The notes beneath the pieces are model-generated. The model did not search any database. It had not been told where the DNA came from and worked only from the letters and a program-made list of their open reading frames with translations. From contig JAJJXM010000063.1 in NCBI GenBank assembly GCA_024516155.1, positions 124,001 through 188,000 on the forward strand: DNA of 64,000 nucleotides. Reading direction: 5' to 3'. This document shows, in pieces, positions 1 to 10,739 of the stretch (its first letter is position 1; the number at the start of each line of letters is the position of its first letter). A program made the translations under genes and the position numbers. This stretch comes from Pyronema omphalodes (lineage: Eukaryota > Ascomycota > Pezizomycetes > Pezizales > Pyronemataceae).

Positions 1-275
1 GTGGATGCCGCGAAACTGAAAATGCCGTTTGATTGATGGTTGGAGGCTGATCCGGGTGGGGCGTTGATGATTGCGCTGGGAATCCGGCCCGGCGGTCCTA
101 AATTCGCGTTTTTCCGTTGAAACTAAATGGTAAACGGTGATTGGCTTCCGAAAATCGGGATTCGGGGTAATTTCAAGGCCAAGAATCGATTTGCCACTTG
201 AAAATCGGGATAATTGTTGTTGTTGTTCCCAATGCAGGCGGGGGGGGGGGGGCAACGGTTGCTGTGTGGTGTTGC
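1..275 (+). repeat. Dispersed repeat R, copy 1
   Basis: This stretch aligns, in inverted orientation, with about 18600-18870. Shared landmarks in the same order are a GGCGTTGATGA block, a TAATCC/GAATCC block followed by CCCGG, the strong block AAAATCG(G/A)GATTCGGGGTAAT near 154-175, GATAATTGTTGTTGTTG-like sequence near 210, a poly-G run (about 240-253) and CGGTTGCTGTGT near 256. The family is unknown. The copy runs off the left edge of the window, so its true start is not visible. Confidence 0.6.
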
Positions 276-1180
276 GCTTTTTTGTGTGTGGGGTGGTCTT
301 TGCCGCAGAATGCATATTTTGGACCAGAGGGTCCAGTGCACGTTGTTTGTTTGTTTGTTTGTTTGTTATTTCATTACTGGTGGGCAACCCAAAGGTTATG
401 ACGGGAAACAGAAAATCGAAAAAAGGGAAGGAAACCAAAGATAGCAAAAACCCCGTTCCTGCCGCCATTTCCTCCCCTTCCGCGCTTGCTGTGCTGTGGG
501 GTCTGTCCCCACTGTGATATGCAGGGGCTGGTTGTCCTGTACGCATGGAATGTTCCAGGGGCCCTGTTTGCACAGAGGGAACCGCGCCGGGTGCCTCCTC
601 CTTCCTCCACCCTTCCCGTTCCCATTTCCAACCGTTGTTCCGCCTATGTTTCCTTCGCAACATAAGAAAATAACAAAAGAAAAGAATAAAAGAAAAGAGT
701 ATCTTCTGCGGGCCCCTTCTGCCCCTTGCCTGTGCCCCTCTGCCCTGCGTCTGCTTCTCTGCCCTTTCCGCCCGTTAACAAAAGAAAAAACCCCCTGAAA
801 ACAAAGGAAATGACAAAAGAACCACAACCACCAGCGGGCAGCCACCCCCTTCGTTCCCCGCACGCCTCGTCCCGCTCACCCCTACCACTATCCCCCTCTG
901 TCACTCTCCAACGCCGTCCCTGCCCCGTGCCCCATCCCGCATCTCTCTGCTCATGCCCTCATCGCCGCCATAGATCTCCCACGTCCTCTCTAATAGGTGG
1001 ATGCAGGAACGAAAAAAACACGGTAATTACACGGAAAAGTCACGCATTAGCGTACTTTTGTGCAGTAGCATGCAGAAACGCGCTGTCGGTCCCAAAAAAG
1101 GTCAACGTTTATTACCGTGCATGTGAAACGCGAGTATGGGGAACGTAGAACAGAAAGCAATGCTACCCGTTTTGGGTTGA
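276..1180. other. Gene-free, low-complexity stretch
   Basis: I see no credible gene. It holds a (GTTT)n microsatellite at about 343-368, two A-rich blocks (about 660-700 and 778-825) alternating with pyrimidine-rich, C-rich sequence, and short antisense ORFs that look like shadows of compositional bias. The left end of the Harbinger element probably lies somewhere in 1000-1260, but no clean terminal inverted repeat could be fixed. Confidence 0.5.
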
Positions 1181-1265
1181 AATGGGGCATAATTTTAACG
1201 AAATCGCATGCGGGTTTGGAAATGATCATGACCGAACGTCCAAAAAACATCACCACCAGTTCAAC

Positions 1266-2663
1266 ATGGCGAACACATTGGATGTTGAACTGGCGGAGGA
1301 TCTGTTCATTCCTTACGCATCAACAGTTACATCTGCAGCCGCGTTCGCGGGTGCACAGGTGCGGAATCTCCTCCTTCTCCACAAGCAACAGCAACACAGA
1401 GCCGAGCGTCGCGTCGCAAGGTACCGCCCACCATTTTCGGTTCCCATTCGAGGGACATTCTGTCTCGACAATTGCACAGAAGTGTACAGCGTTGAGTGTT
1501 TCCGGTCGGTAATCACATTTCTCGCTCATGTTCTCATTTCTCACTATGTTCAGTTTCACCCATTGAGACATACGAACACTGCTGAAGCACTTCGCATTGG
1601 ACGAAATTGTGTATCGCTACTGCATCAAATGTGATCCGGAAATGGCGCTGTGCATTGTTTGGTTTAGACTTGCCGCGCCCTGTCTGTACAAGATGATAAT
1701 GGAGATGTTCCAACACTCCAGGATTTGGCTGCGTACTGTCTTGAATGATACCAGTGAACATTTGGTAAGGATAGGGGTAACAAAGAAACCGAAGAACTGT
1801 CTTACTGACATCTGCGTTGACAGGTTGCGCAGTACATCGAGAAGCTGTATTGGGACGAAAACCGCCTGGCTCCAGCTGCCCTACAACGCTATACAATGGC
1901 AGTGAAAAAGATAGGTGGTGCCACGGGTGTTTGGGGATTCATAGATGGAACCAAGCGTGCAATTGGGCGGCCTAATGAGAATCAAGGGATGTACTATTCA
2001 AAACCGCCTGACTCCAGCTGCCCTACAACGCTATACAATGGCAGTGAAAAATCTAGGTGGTGCCACAGGTGTTTGGGGATTCATAGGCGGAACCAAGCGT
2101 GCAATCGGGCGGCCTAATAAGAATCAAGGGATGTACTATTCCGGGTATAAAAAGTATCACGCAATGAAATTCCACGCCGTTACAACTCCTAATGGGCTTA
2201 TTAGCCATCCTGCAGGGCCTTGGCCAAGACACCATGGGGATTGAAGAGTGTACATAGCCTCTGGGCTGCAGAACAAGCTAGGGGCGGTGAATTCAGGACA
2301 GAAGGCAGTACAGCGTTTCTACCTGTATGGCGATCCAGCCTATGCTTTGTCCTCTGGTGTCATAAGTTCCTACAGAGCACGGCCAGGTAGACCTTTGAAT
2401 CCATCCTTACATGATGTAAACACACTTATGTCATCATTGCGGGTCAGTGTTGAACATGGCTTTAGTAAGACCATAATGTGTGGAGTTTCAATGAATTCCG
2501 CAGCAAATTCAAAATTGGTTTATCACCAGTAGCGGCATATTATATTGTTGCTGTACTGTTGACCAATATCCATGGGTGCATCTATGGCAACCAAACAAGC
2601 CAAAAATTCCATTGTTCCCCCCGTCATTACAAGATTTTCTTGCATGAAATAATTTATGTATTT
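1266..2663 (+). pseudogene. Harbinger (HARBI1-like) DDE transposase, broken
   Basis: Read across frames, this region gives the landmarks of a Harbinger transposase (DDE_4 superfamily nuclease). They are CTEVYSVECF and YVQFHPLRHTNT, then GVWGFIDGTKRAIGRP with the first catalytic Asp, MYYSGYKKYHAMKFHAV, YLYGDPAYAL with the second Asp, LRVSVEHGFSK with the catalytic Glu, and the C-terminal GLSPVAAYYIVAVLLTNIH. A spliceosomal intron is recognisable at 1765-1823 (GTAAGG...CAG) and joins SEHL to VAQYIEKLYW. A 142-bp tandem duplication around the first Asp disrupts the frame, and further frameshifts occur near 1590, 2240 and 2475. The start at 1266 is the first ATG of the N-terminal frame and is uncertain. 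It encodes no intact nuclease. Confidence 0.85.
1858..2141 (+). repeat. 142-bp tandem duplication inside the Harbinger transposase
   Basis: Two head-to-tail copies, 1858-1999 and 2000-2141, start at AACCGCCTG(G/A)CTCCAGC and end at GGGATGTACTATTC. The period of 142 bp is not a multiple of three, so the second copy is out of frame with the first. They differ at scattered positions, including GATGGAACC in copy 1 against GGCGGAACC in copy 2, which changes the first catalytic Asp to Gly in the copy that leads into the rest of the gene. Confidence 0.93.
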
Positions 2664-2922
2664 AACAATAACAAATGGTCTCTTTGATTTTTCCAATAAC
2701 AGTACGGCGCTGGAACATCGTAAATTCGATTCTTGTATCTAAGAATAATGAATGTTTTTTCTTTCCTTGGTTTTTTGTTTTTGTTCGTGAAATGCCAATA
2801 TATACTGCGCATCTACATTACAATTTCAATTCCTGCATTGAACAATAGGAATCGTTTTTCTTTGGTGTTTACAAAAGTACAGAAGAGACTGAAACACGAA
2901 AATCTGTATAATTCTTATTTCT
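2664..2922. other. AT-rich spacer between convergent Harbinger genes
   Basis: AT-rich sequence lies between the 3' end of the transposase and the 3' end of the minus-strand Myb-like gene. It would have held both polyadenylation regions. No ORF or structured repeat is supported here. Confidence 0.5.
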
Positions 2923-3896
2923 TCAGTTCTTCCAACTTTCCAAACAGACGGGCAAGGAGGTCATCATTCTTGCATCATGTGCGGCTTTGTCCTCAGCACG
3001 TTCAGTTTCCATCCGCAAATGATCCTCTCTAAGCTGCATCTCCATCTCCTCCCTGTGACTAGAAAGATCCTCGGCCCGTTGCTTTTCTGCACGGGCAAGA
3101 TTCTCACTCCGCTGTGTTTCCATGAGGGCCCGGTCATGCTGAGCAGCCTCTCCATCACGCTCGATCTCTGTACGAAGTTCCTGGAATTTTCCCTGCATTT
3201 CCTCCCTGGGCCGGGGCTGAGTGTGCTGTCACGAGTTTGCGGACTGCAGTGAATAGTCCACTAAACAGTTCCCTTCCTATATCTAACATATCTGCATGTA
3301 TGTTCACCACCCACAGCTCCTCAGCCAAACTGCTATTTCTCTTTACCTTTTTCTGTGTTGTTACCACAGCCAATTCCCCATTCAATGTAGAAAAATCCCC
3401 CTGAGCTTCTGACTGCTCCCAATCAGTCTCTTCCCTACTCCAGTTCATCCCCCACCGTGCCAATAGAAAACGTCGCTGCACAGCTGGCTCCTCTCTTCCT
3501 CTGTCTTGTGCAGCCGGTGTTCTGGCATCCTGTGCAGTGGCTTCCTTCATCTCGTCTTCATGCAAGATCCACTGGTCAATCTTCTGACTCAGTTCATTCT
3601 CCCTTTGAACGGTCCCTGACTTGCAATTAGCTTATGCAGGTGGATTTGTCATGATTTACCAACCACTTTGCCGCTGTTGCAGACAGAGAGTTGCCTTCCT
3701 CGGTGCAACGAATGTGGAGACCGTCCTTTGATCCCGCTTTAGTGCGGTCCCAGTGGTTTGTTCAAAGATTTACGAACTAACGGACCAAAAATCTGTCTTT
3801 TTGTGACTAACATGCTCGGATTGATAATCCACGCAGAGGTCCATCAGAATGACCTTGTCATCATCGCTCAGGTAAGCCCTTGATCTTGCCTCTGTG
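2923..3896 (-). pseudogene. Myb/SANT-like Harbinger accessory protein, broken
   Basis: Minus-strand reading from about 3896 gives YLSDDDKVILMDLCVDYQ then HKKTDFW, an in-frame stop near 3777, TVSTFVAPRKATLCLQ, two more stops (near 3663 and 3642), then a long Gln/Glu/Arg-rich, coiled-coil-like tail that continues in another frame to 2923 (QRAEDLSSHREEMEMQLRED). The N-terminal pattern, an acidic helix with conserved L-C-V followed by F-W and V-R/K, matches the Myb/SANT-like domain of the second protein of PIF/Harbinger elements, which helps the transposase enter the nucleus and bind the ends. The domain call rests on pattern and context rather than a search. Confidence 0.6.
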
Positions 3897-4048
3897 TTGC
3901 TGCTGCGCCCGTCCAGGCCAGATGGCGATGGTGGATGGTTGGGTCCCTGAGCTTAAATGCTCGGAGTTGTTGTAGAGTCTGTGAGCAAGGGGTCCAGGGC
4001 TATCAGCCAATTCTGACTGGGACTTCGAGTTATCTTAACATTCACCGT

Positions 4049-4459
4049 TCATAGTAGCTTTTCCTCTTTTACTGTTGAATGCCGGAGATTCTTAGGTCTC
4101 ACCAAATTTCCCCCATACCCGACCTCTTCAGAATCTCTAGGATTCAGAATGTGCAGGTACTGACAGAGCTCCGGCAGAGGAACCTGGGAGAAACCTGAGC
4201 CATCAACCCGCTGTAGCGACTGTTGCAGCGATGTCAGAACGACCAGTGTTTCCACAACTCCTTCACCTTTCAGTTGCACCTGCTGCGCTTCTCGTTCCTC
4301 CAACACCTCGATTTCCTTTTCCACCTGCTTCTGTTGCTCCCTGATGAGCCTTGGAGATGCCTCCAACTCCTCGGCTTACATTCCCCTTGCTTCCAACTCC
4401 AGCTCCTGTTCGCGAAGCTCATCGATCTTCTGTGCAAACTCATCGAATACTGATGACAT
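4049..4459 (-). pseudogene. Coiled-coil ORF within the Harbinger unit, unknown function
   Basis: From the ATG at 4459 the minus strand reads MSSVFDEFAQKIDELREQELE, reaches an in-frame TAA at about 4377-4379, and continues in the same frame as EELEASPRLIREQQKQVEKE to 4049. It is rich in Glu, Gln, Lys and Leu with heptad-like spacing, so a coiled coil is likely. No family is recognised. It lies upstream of, and on the same strand as, the Myb-like gene, so it could be that gene's displaced N-terminal part or a separate passenger ORF. Confidence 0.45.
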
Positions 4460-4695
4460 TGAGAAGTCCGGGTATGGAAGTCATGGCTGGTGTCACAGTG
4501 ATTTGCTTGTGTGGAACAAGCTCGGTTGTAGCATCACCAGATGCAAGACTGGCCCGGCTCGGCGCATACACCAATATGTTCTTATGCTGCATCCATTCGA
4601 TTTCCCACACTCATAGAATTGACGCACCCGCCTGCATGGCACAAAATCACCTGAACGCACACTAGATCAGATGCACGAGTTCCCCAGTCACCTTG

Positions 4696-4708
4696 TGCTG
4701 CATGCAAC
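4696..4708 (+). repeat. Left target-site duplication of LINE A
   Basis: TGCTGCATGCAAC is repeated exactly at 10740-10752, directly after the tail of LINE A. A perfect 13-bp match is typical of target-primed LINE insertion and fixes the element ends. Confidence 0.93.
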
Positions 4709-4820
4709 GAAAAACACGCCACTCCAACGCTAACAAAACAACATGTTTTTCGCTTAATTATCCTAATTGGGAAGTCGGAGAGAACTCTCACGGCTTCACG
4801 AATACCACCCTCCGAGGCCC

Positions 4821-6646
4821 ATGGCTCCCATGAAGCCTCCCCCCCCTCCGCGTTTCGGCCTCACCTCCGATATGCACATGTTCGGTGGCAGCAACTCATT
4901 CCGAGTCTCCACGCCTGCCCCTGCCGCCGAAGACGACGTGTTTGGGTCCTCCGTACCCGGCACCCCCACGCATCCCGGTAAAGATGCCCCCTCCGAAGCC
5001 CCAGGATCAGGTTGGTCCTCGGGGAGCTCCCTTTCTTCGTGCCCCAGCACCGTGAAGAAACGCGCACACGTTGCGGCCTTCGGGTCACTCGTGCAAAGCG
5101 AACTCCGTTCCGCCCCCGCGGTAGGCTCCCAGGCCTCTCCCCAAGTCAGCGTGTCCCTGATGGACAAGCTGTCGGAGCGCCTCGCCGCTGCGGAGGAACG
5201 CTTGAAGGCTCTGGAGGAGCAATCACGTCTCCAGGAAGGCCGCCCGTGCTCGTGCCCACAGGCAAACCCCGCGAAGTCGACCCAGTCTCCCGCCCTTCGC
5301 CAGCTCCACCCTGCTGGCACCCAGCAATCTGCTCAGGCAGAGAAAACCAGAACTACCTCAGTTGTTGTAGGCATGCCCAAGGCTGCCCCCATACCCTCCC
5401 TCCCCGCCCTCCCGCGTGCGTCCAAGCTCACCGCGGCCCAGTCCTACGCTGCAAAGCTCCGTAGCAACCTCCCCGAGCTCCCCCCCCCCCCCCGCCCCCC
5501 CCTCCGGCGTGGCAGCTGGTGCCCTCGCGCAAACAGCAGAAGGCCCCCCAACGCCCCCCTAACTTCACCGCCCCCGAGAAAAACCTCGCTGCTGAAGATC
5601 GCCGCATGATCTTCATCCGTCAGGAAGGCGCCCGATCCTCCTTGAAACCAGACCAGGATTTCACGGCCGCCATTAATGTCTGCCTGCACCGCCGCGGTGC
5701 ACCCCATTTCCACCCTGTGGCCCGGGTCTCCAGAAACTCGAGGGGAACGATCACGGCTACCACCAACCCGGGAATCAGAGCAGACTCACTGATATCGTGC
5801 TACCGTAACAAGATCCTCAATGCTATCCGCGAGGTTGATCGCTTCGTGGTGGACGTCAAACCCATGGACAAATGGGTCAAGCTGAAAGTCCATGCCATGC
5901 CCCTCAATCGCTTTCTGGGTAGAGGTAGGAATGGTCTGCAAAAGCTCGAGCTTGAGTTGCAAGCTAACCACGACCAGCTCGAGGTCATCCCAGGTGCTCG
6001 CTCGTTGGGCAGCAGACGGCGCATTCGTGAGCGCTTCGAACAGGGCGAAATTCAATCGTCCTCAGCGGTCTTTTCAGTAAAGGGAACCCCCGCTGCACAA
6101 ATGCTTATCGCTCGGGGAGCCCTCCTAGGATCCTCCCGTTACCGAGTCGAGCTCTTCAACCACGACGGCCCTGACAGTCAGTGCTCGGGCTGTCTAAAGT
6201 GGGGACACATCCGGAAGAAATGTCAAACCCCCAAGCTCCTCCGACGCCGATTCTGTGGTCAGCACCACGCTTCGGAAGAACACAAGTGTGGCATGATAGG
6301 ATGCTCCACCTCCAAGGGACTCCCGTGTCAGCACTCGAAGGAGTCTGCTCGTTGTGTTAACTGCAAAGGCAATCACTACGCCAATGCATGCAACTGCCCC
6401 TCCCGACTCGAAGCCTTCGCCCTGGCCCGTCAGCGTCGTCAGATGTCCTCCTCCTCGGATCAAGCTTCCCCTGCAGCAAAAACCTCGCAACCCGAAGCAG
6501 ACCCCTCCTCTACCGCCTCCAGCGACCTAGATGAACCCTCAACCACGGAGACAACATCGGCCCACTCCACCCCCCGTCCTGCAGCCACGGCGTCTGACCC
6601 AGATGCTATGGTCGATGCCGAAGTGCCGGATGACACTCAATGCTGA
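4821..6646 (+). pseudogene. LINE A ORF1 (gag-like, zinc knuckles), frameshifted
   Basis: The ORF probably starts at the ATG at 4821 (MAPMKPPPPPRFGL). A Pro/Ser/Ala-rich N-terminus with a short coiled-coil segment (LSERLAAAEERLKALEE) leads to a poly-C run (about 5480-5501) where the frame shifts. The downstream frame continues WQLVPSRKQQK and MIFIRQEG, a region with the feel of an RNA-binding fold, then the Cys/His cluster CSGCLKWGHIRKKC and CVNCKGNHYANAC (about 6180-6390), followed by a Ser/Thr-rich tail. LINE ORF1 proteins of this kind bind the element RNA. The stop at 6644 overlaps the ORF2 start. Confidence 0.88.
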
Positions 6647-9600
6647 AGTGCCTTAAGGTACTTCAACTAAATTGCCGGAAGAGCGGTGAGGCTCTTTCGG
6701 CAATTTAGGAGAGCGGACTCGCTCTGGGGGCGGATGTGGTTTTGGTTCAGGAACGCCCGACGTTCCAAGGCTGGCGTCATCCAGCCTATGAGTTCCTCTG
6801 GGGAGGAAGGGTCCTAACGGGGAGACGACGGGATTCGGCGTGGCAGCTTCGTCCACGAGAGGACTTGGCTGCGCCCGGGGAAGGTGACCTCCAGGTGCTG
6901 GATGTCACATGCAGAGGTCATAAACAAGTACGCATTGTAAATGTTTATGACGCTCCGCGAGCTGAAGATGGAGTGCGCCCTGCACACAATGCGGACTGGC
7001 GCAGGATCATAGGACGGGACACTATTCTATCTGGTGATTTCAACGCTCACAGCAGAAGGTGGAACCCTCTGTGCGAGAGACCACTCCATCATCAGTTCTT
7101 GGAGGACTTGATGGACTCATTTGATCTCCGCTATGTTGGTCATGGGAAGGAAACCCACACCCAAACGGGCCAGATCCGACATAGCGTTATCGACTTAGTC
7201 CTGACAACGATGGAACTGGAAGCCCACGTGGTTGCCAAGCTGCTCGATGACCCGAACCACTCCACAACGTCCGATCATGAGGCGCTGATCTGGAAGGTGG
7301 ACTCCGTGACGGTCCCGGAGGACTTCGACGCCACAACTAGAGGATGGGCGGTAGGAGAATGGTTGGAGAGTGATGACGGAGCGCAGAAAGCGGCGTTAGA
7401 TTATTGCCATCGAAGCGAACGCAGACCGCTCCTGTCTGATCACTGCTCCGAGAACGACGTCGAGGAAGAGGTGGTCTGGGTGCGTCAACCGTTGGTAGAC
7501 ATGCTGAACACTCACGTGAGGAAGATCCGAATCACCGCTCGCTCTAAAAAGTGGTGGCACCCCGACGTGAAGGCAGCACGCAGCGAGTACGGCCGGAAAC
7601 AGAGGGCAGCCAAGCGAGGCCAGTGTACAACAGACGCAGAACACCGCCTACGCAACGCCTACCTCAGCACCCAACGTCGCCACAAGCGAGAGTGTTGGGT
7701 TTCGTTCCTAGAGGGAGCCAACGGGGAGGCGGTCTGGAAAGTTCTTCGTGCAACCAAGCCGAGAAATGCCGCGGTTGTTGGATCTCTCGAGGACGAGCAA
7801 GGCAACCAGGCTGGCCAGGAGGATGCCAAACGTCGGATGCTCGCTGACGTTTCCTTTCCCCCCCCAAATCCATACCCCGGTCACAGTGGCAACGCAGGTC
7901 CCCCAGGACGCGGATTGCTCCGAGTGACCCAAGAACTGGTCTCCGATTCGATCCACGGTCAGAGCAACTCCAAAGCTCCGGGTGGTGACGGGTTAGGAGT
8001 ACCTATCATCAAGGCACTCATGCGATGGGACCCTGAACGGGTGACCTCCATTGTCTATCACTGCGTGCGGCTAGGATTCCACCCAGCCGCCTGGAAAACC
8101 GCTAAAGGAGTCTGTATCCCCAAACCGGGAAAGACTTCTTACCGCAAAGCAAAGAGTTTCCCCATCATCTCCCTTTTGAGCTGTCTGGGAAAGTTGGTTG
8201 AAAAGGTCGTTGCCACCCTCATCGCGGAGGAAGCCGAGAGGTTGCACGCCTTTCACGCTGGACAATTTGGTGGAAGAAGAGGTCGCTCCGCCGTCGACGC
8301 CGCGGCTGTCTGAATTGAGGCGGTGGAATTCGCTTGGGAAAAGAAGAAACTCGCGGGAGCTCTAATGATGGACGTCAAAGGGGCCTTTCCCACTGTTAAT
8401 CGAGATTGCCTCATGCGAAAAATGCGACGAGCAGGCATGGATGAGTGCTATGTGCTGTGGGTGTCTTCGTTTATGAGTGATCGAAGAGTCGAAATATCAC
8501 TAGGTGGCGAATCAGGAACACCCATCGAGACGAACACCGGCCTCCCCCAAGGATCTCCCATGTCCCCAGTCCTTTTCCTGATCTATATAGCCGATCTCGC
8601 CGATTATGTAGAGTCCAGAGTCCCTGACGTCACAGACCTGTCATTTGTCGATGACGTGACTTGGATCGTGACCGGTGACTCTGCTCAGGAGGTCTCCGAC
8701 AAGCTTGAACGGTGTGCAAACGCATGCTCGTGGTGGGCCTCAACCAACGCGGTGGTGTTTGAAAAGCAAAGACGGAGGCTATGCTCTTTTCTCAACGGAG
8801 GGGGGAGGCTAACCCTGACGAGGTCACAGTCTCGGTAGGCCCTCACCAGATCCCGTTCGCCTCGACAGCCATCCGTTGGCTCGGATTTTGGCTCGACCCA
8901 AAGCTCACCCTTAACCACCATCACCAAACGTGGTTAACCAAAGCCAGACAACAGCATGCTCGGCTTGCAAGGCTTTGTCGGGCTCAGGGACTCCCTCCGG
9001 GGAGCACTGCCAACCTGCAAAAGGCGGTAGTCCAGTCAGTGGCTATGTATGGCGCGGAGATCAACGCAGTCCGGCGCCTAAAAGGCAAGAGCTCGGGACG
9101 CACTGCTTGACTACAACTGCTCCTCAACAAGCAAGCACGAGCGGTCACGGGTTGCTTCAAAACGTCTCCACTCGGCTTCCTGATGGCTGAAAGTGCCGTA
9201 CGCCCAGCGGAAGCACTCATCAAGGGCCGAGAAGCAAAATTTAGGTCACGCCTTCTCACTCGCCAAGGCCCCGCCCCCCCCCCGACCGGCACCCAACTAT
9301 CCCCAACCGCTGCAGCTATCACTCGGCTGCTTAAACGTACGGAAAAGGCGTGTGGGTTCGAAGCAGTCGAAAAAGTAACAGTCCCCGACCGCTTTCGTCG
9401 CTTCCCCGTGGTGATCGCACCCATGGCTGAAGCTGAAACCTTCGCCCGGAATTGGAGAAATCTCACGTCCACGACGTGCATCTGGACAGATGGCTCTCGA
9501 ATGGAGGGACATACGGAAGCGGGAGTAGTCCTCTACATCAACGGTGCCTTTCGTTCTTCCCAGCACTACTTGGGCCGTCATACGGAGGTTTTTGACGCTG

Positions 9601-10415
9601 AGCTCTACGCCATTTGGCGAGGGCTCAAGGAGTTCCATTCCAACCACTTCTGGGACCCCAACTCGAATACCAAAGCGATCGTCTTCTCAGACGCCCAGGC
9701 TGCTCTCAAGCGTCTGGAGACTGACACCCCCGGTCCTGCCCAAGAGCTCGCCAAACTTATGTCGCGCGAAGCCTACGACCTCCTCTTTGATTCCGGTATC
9801 GACGTGGAATTTCATTGGATCCCGGGCCACAGCGATATCCCCGGAAACGAGGAAGCGGACCGAGTAGCGAAGGAAGCATCGAAGCATCGATGCGACTCCC
9901 TTATGCTCAAACGGTGTGACGACCCAGTGTGTGATGTCCCTGCGTGGGCTTCCCTGGCGCACCTCAACCGGATCGCAACGGAAACAACATCGACCATCAC
10001 TCGTCGATGGATTAGGCAACAAACAGCGACCAGCCGTTCCTTCCGCCCCCGCCGAAAATGGGGAATCCGCCCCGAGCTGGTCTCCCTCCCCAAACGCCGA
10101 GCAGCTATGTTCATCCAGCTTGCTTCAGGTCACGCTCTCATCGGTACCCATCTGGTGCGCGTTAAGAAAAAGGAATCGGACCGGTGCTGGTGGTGCCAGT
10201 CGGACAAAAGACAAACCAGAGGCCATCTTTTTGGAGAATGCCCCCGCTGGCGTAAGGAATTCAAGGCATTGACAGAGGAGGTTGAGAGAATAAGGGGACG
10301 AAGGGGAAGGCTGAGAGGAAGGCTTAAGGTGGTGGACTTGTTTAGGGACGATCGACTCACGAAAGCGATCTTGGAATTTTTATCTGCAACGGAGATAGGC
10401 AGAAGATACGTATAG
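6640..10415 (+). pseudogene. LINE A ORF2 (endonuclease, reverse transcriptase, RNase H), broken
   Basis: ORF2 begins at the ATG at 6640, overlapping the ORF1 stop. Endonuclease (APE-like): LQLNCRKSG, VVLVQERP, LSGDFNAHSRRWN and TTSDHEAL are all visible. Reverse transcriptase: MMDVKGAFPTVN, TGLPQGSPMSP and the FVDD box. RNase H: WTDGSRMEG, FDAELYAIW, VFSDAQAAL and GNEEADRVAK, so all four acidic residues are present. It ends with a CCHC-like motif CWWCQ...GHLFGEC and FLSATEIGRRYV. Breaks are TAG at 6706, TGA at 8311, a one-base frameshift near 8763 and TGA at 9108. The stops look like single C-to-T changes in CAG or CGA codons. Apart from these breaks the domains read through. Confidence 0.92.
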
Positions 10416-10690
10416 GCACGGGTAGAAGGGCCAGGTGCTTGGAGGGCGAACTGTAAATATTTCATTACTTTTCTTTTGATGTTAACGATTTTTTCTTTTT
10501 TTGGTTACAAGAGGGGAAGACGTGAGCGATACTGGGGACTGTCAGGTTTCAGCTGGGGTTAGGACTTTTTGTTTCTTTTTGGTTTCTTTATTTACTTATC
10601 CTTTCAGGGGACGTCACGGGGAGCAGGAGATTGGGGAGGCTCTTTAGGTGGTCTCGGCCACGAGGACAGGAAAAATGGATTTAGTTTCCC
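10416..10690 (+). other. LINE A 3' untranslated region
   Basis: T-rich non-coding sequence between the ORF2 stop and the terminal hairpin. It is clearly homologous to 32400-32590 and more loosely to 23330-23620; shared blocks include GAGATTGGGGAG, a GGTGGTCTCGGCCA-like block and GACAGGAAAAA. It holds no ORF. Confidence 0.7.
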
Positions 10691-10739
10691 GCATAGGCCT
10701 TAAAGGCCTCGAACGGTGTATGATTAAAATCAAATCAAA
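10691..10739 (+). other. LINE family 1 3' terminal hairpin and tail
   Basis: AGGCCT at 10695-10700, a TAA spacer and a second AGGCCT at 10704-10709 can form a 6-bp stem. GTGTATGATT and then AAATC-type repeats follow up to the target-site duplication. The same hairpin, GTGTATGAT box and A-rich tail recur at 23624-23676 and 32592-32657. Such shared 3' ends are what a LINE reverse transcriptase recognises in several clades; that role here is inference. Confidence 0.75.

Larger units (their letters stand above)
1180..4708 (+). mobile_element. PIF/Harbinger DNA transposon remnant (left part, interrupted by LINE A)
   Basis: The segment carries the two-gene layout typical of PIF/Harbinger elements: a DDE transposase on the plus strand (1266-2663) and a Myb/SANT-like protein on the minus strand (2923-3896), plus a coiled-coil ORF (4049-4459). 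LINE A is inserted at 4708/4709, so the right end should resume at 10753. Termini were not resolved. Both sides contain weakly similar inverted sequence (AGCATGCAG near 1068 and GCATGCA-rich sequence near 4700/10741), but it is too degenerate to call a terminal repeat. The element is dead: the transposase carries an internal duplication and frameshifts, and the partner gene has in-frame stops. Confidence 0.75.
4709..10739 (+). mobile_element. LINE A: full-length Tad1-like non-LTR retrotransposon (family 1)
   Basis: A 6031-bp element bounded by identical 13-bp target-site duplications. It has a short 5' leader (4709-4820), ORF1 with a zinc-knuckle region, ORF2 with endonuclease, reverse transcriptase, RNase H and a terminal Cys/His motif, a 3' UTR of about 320 bp, a hairpin and an (AAATC)n-type tail. 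The domain order EN-RT-RNase H with a gag-like ORF1 fits the fungal Tad1 clade. It landed inside the Harbinger element, so it is younger than that element. It is no longer intact: ORF1 has a frameshift at a poly-C tract, and ORF2 has three in-frame stops and one frameshift. Confidence 0.95.

Noticed and set aside
4767..4820. Upstream extension of LINE A ORF1 from 4767
   Set aside because: The codon there is TTG, not ATG; the first in-frame ATG is 4821, and the stretch is better read as leader.
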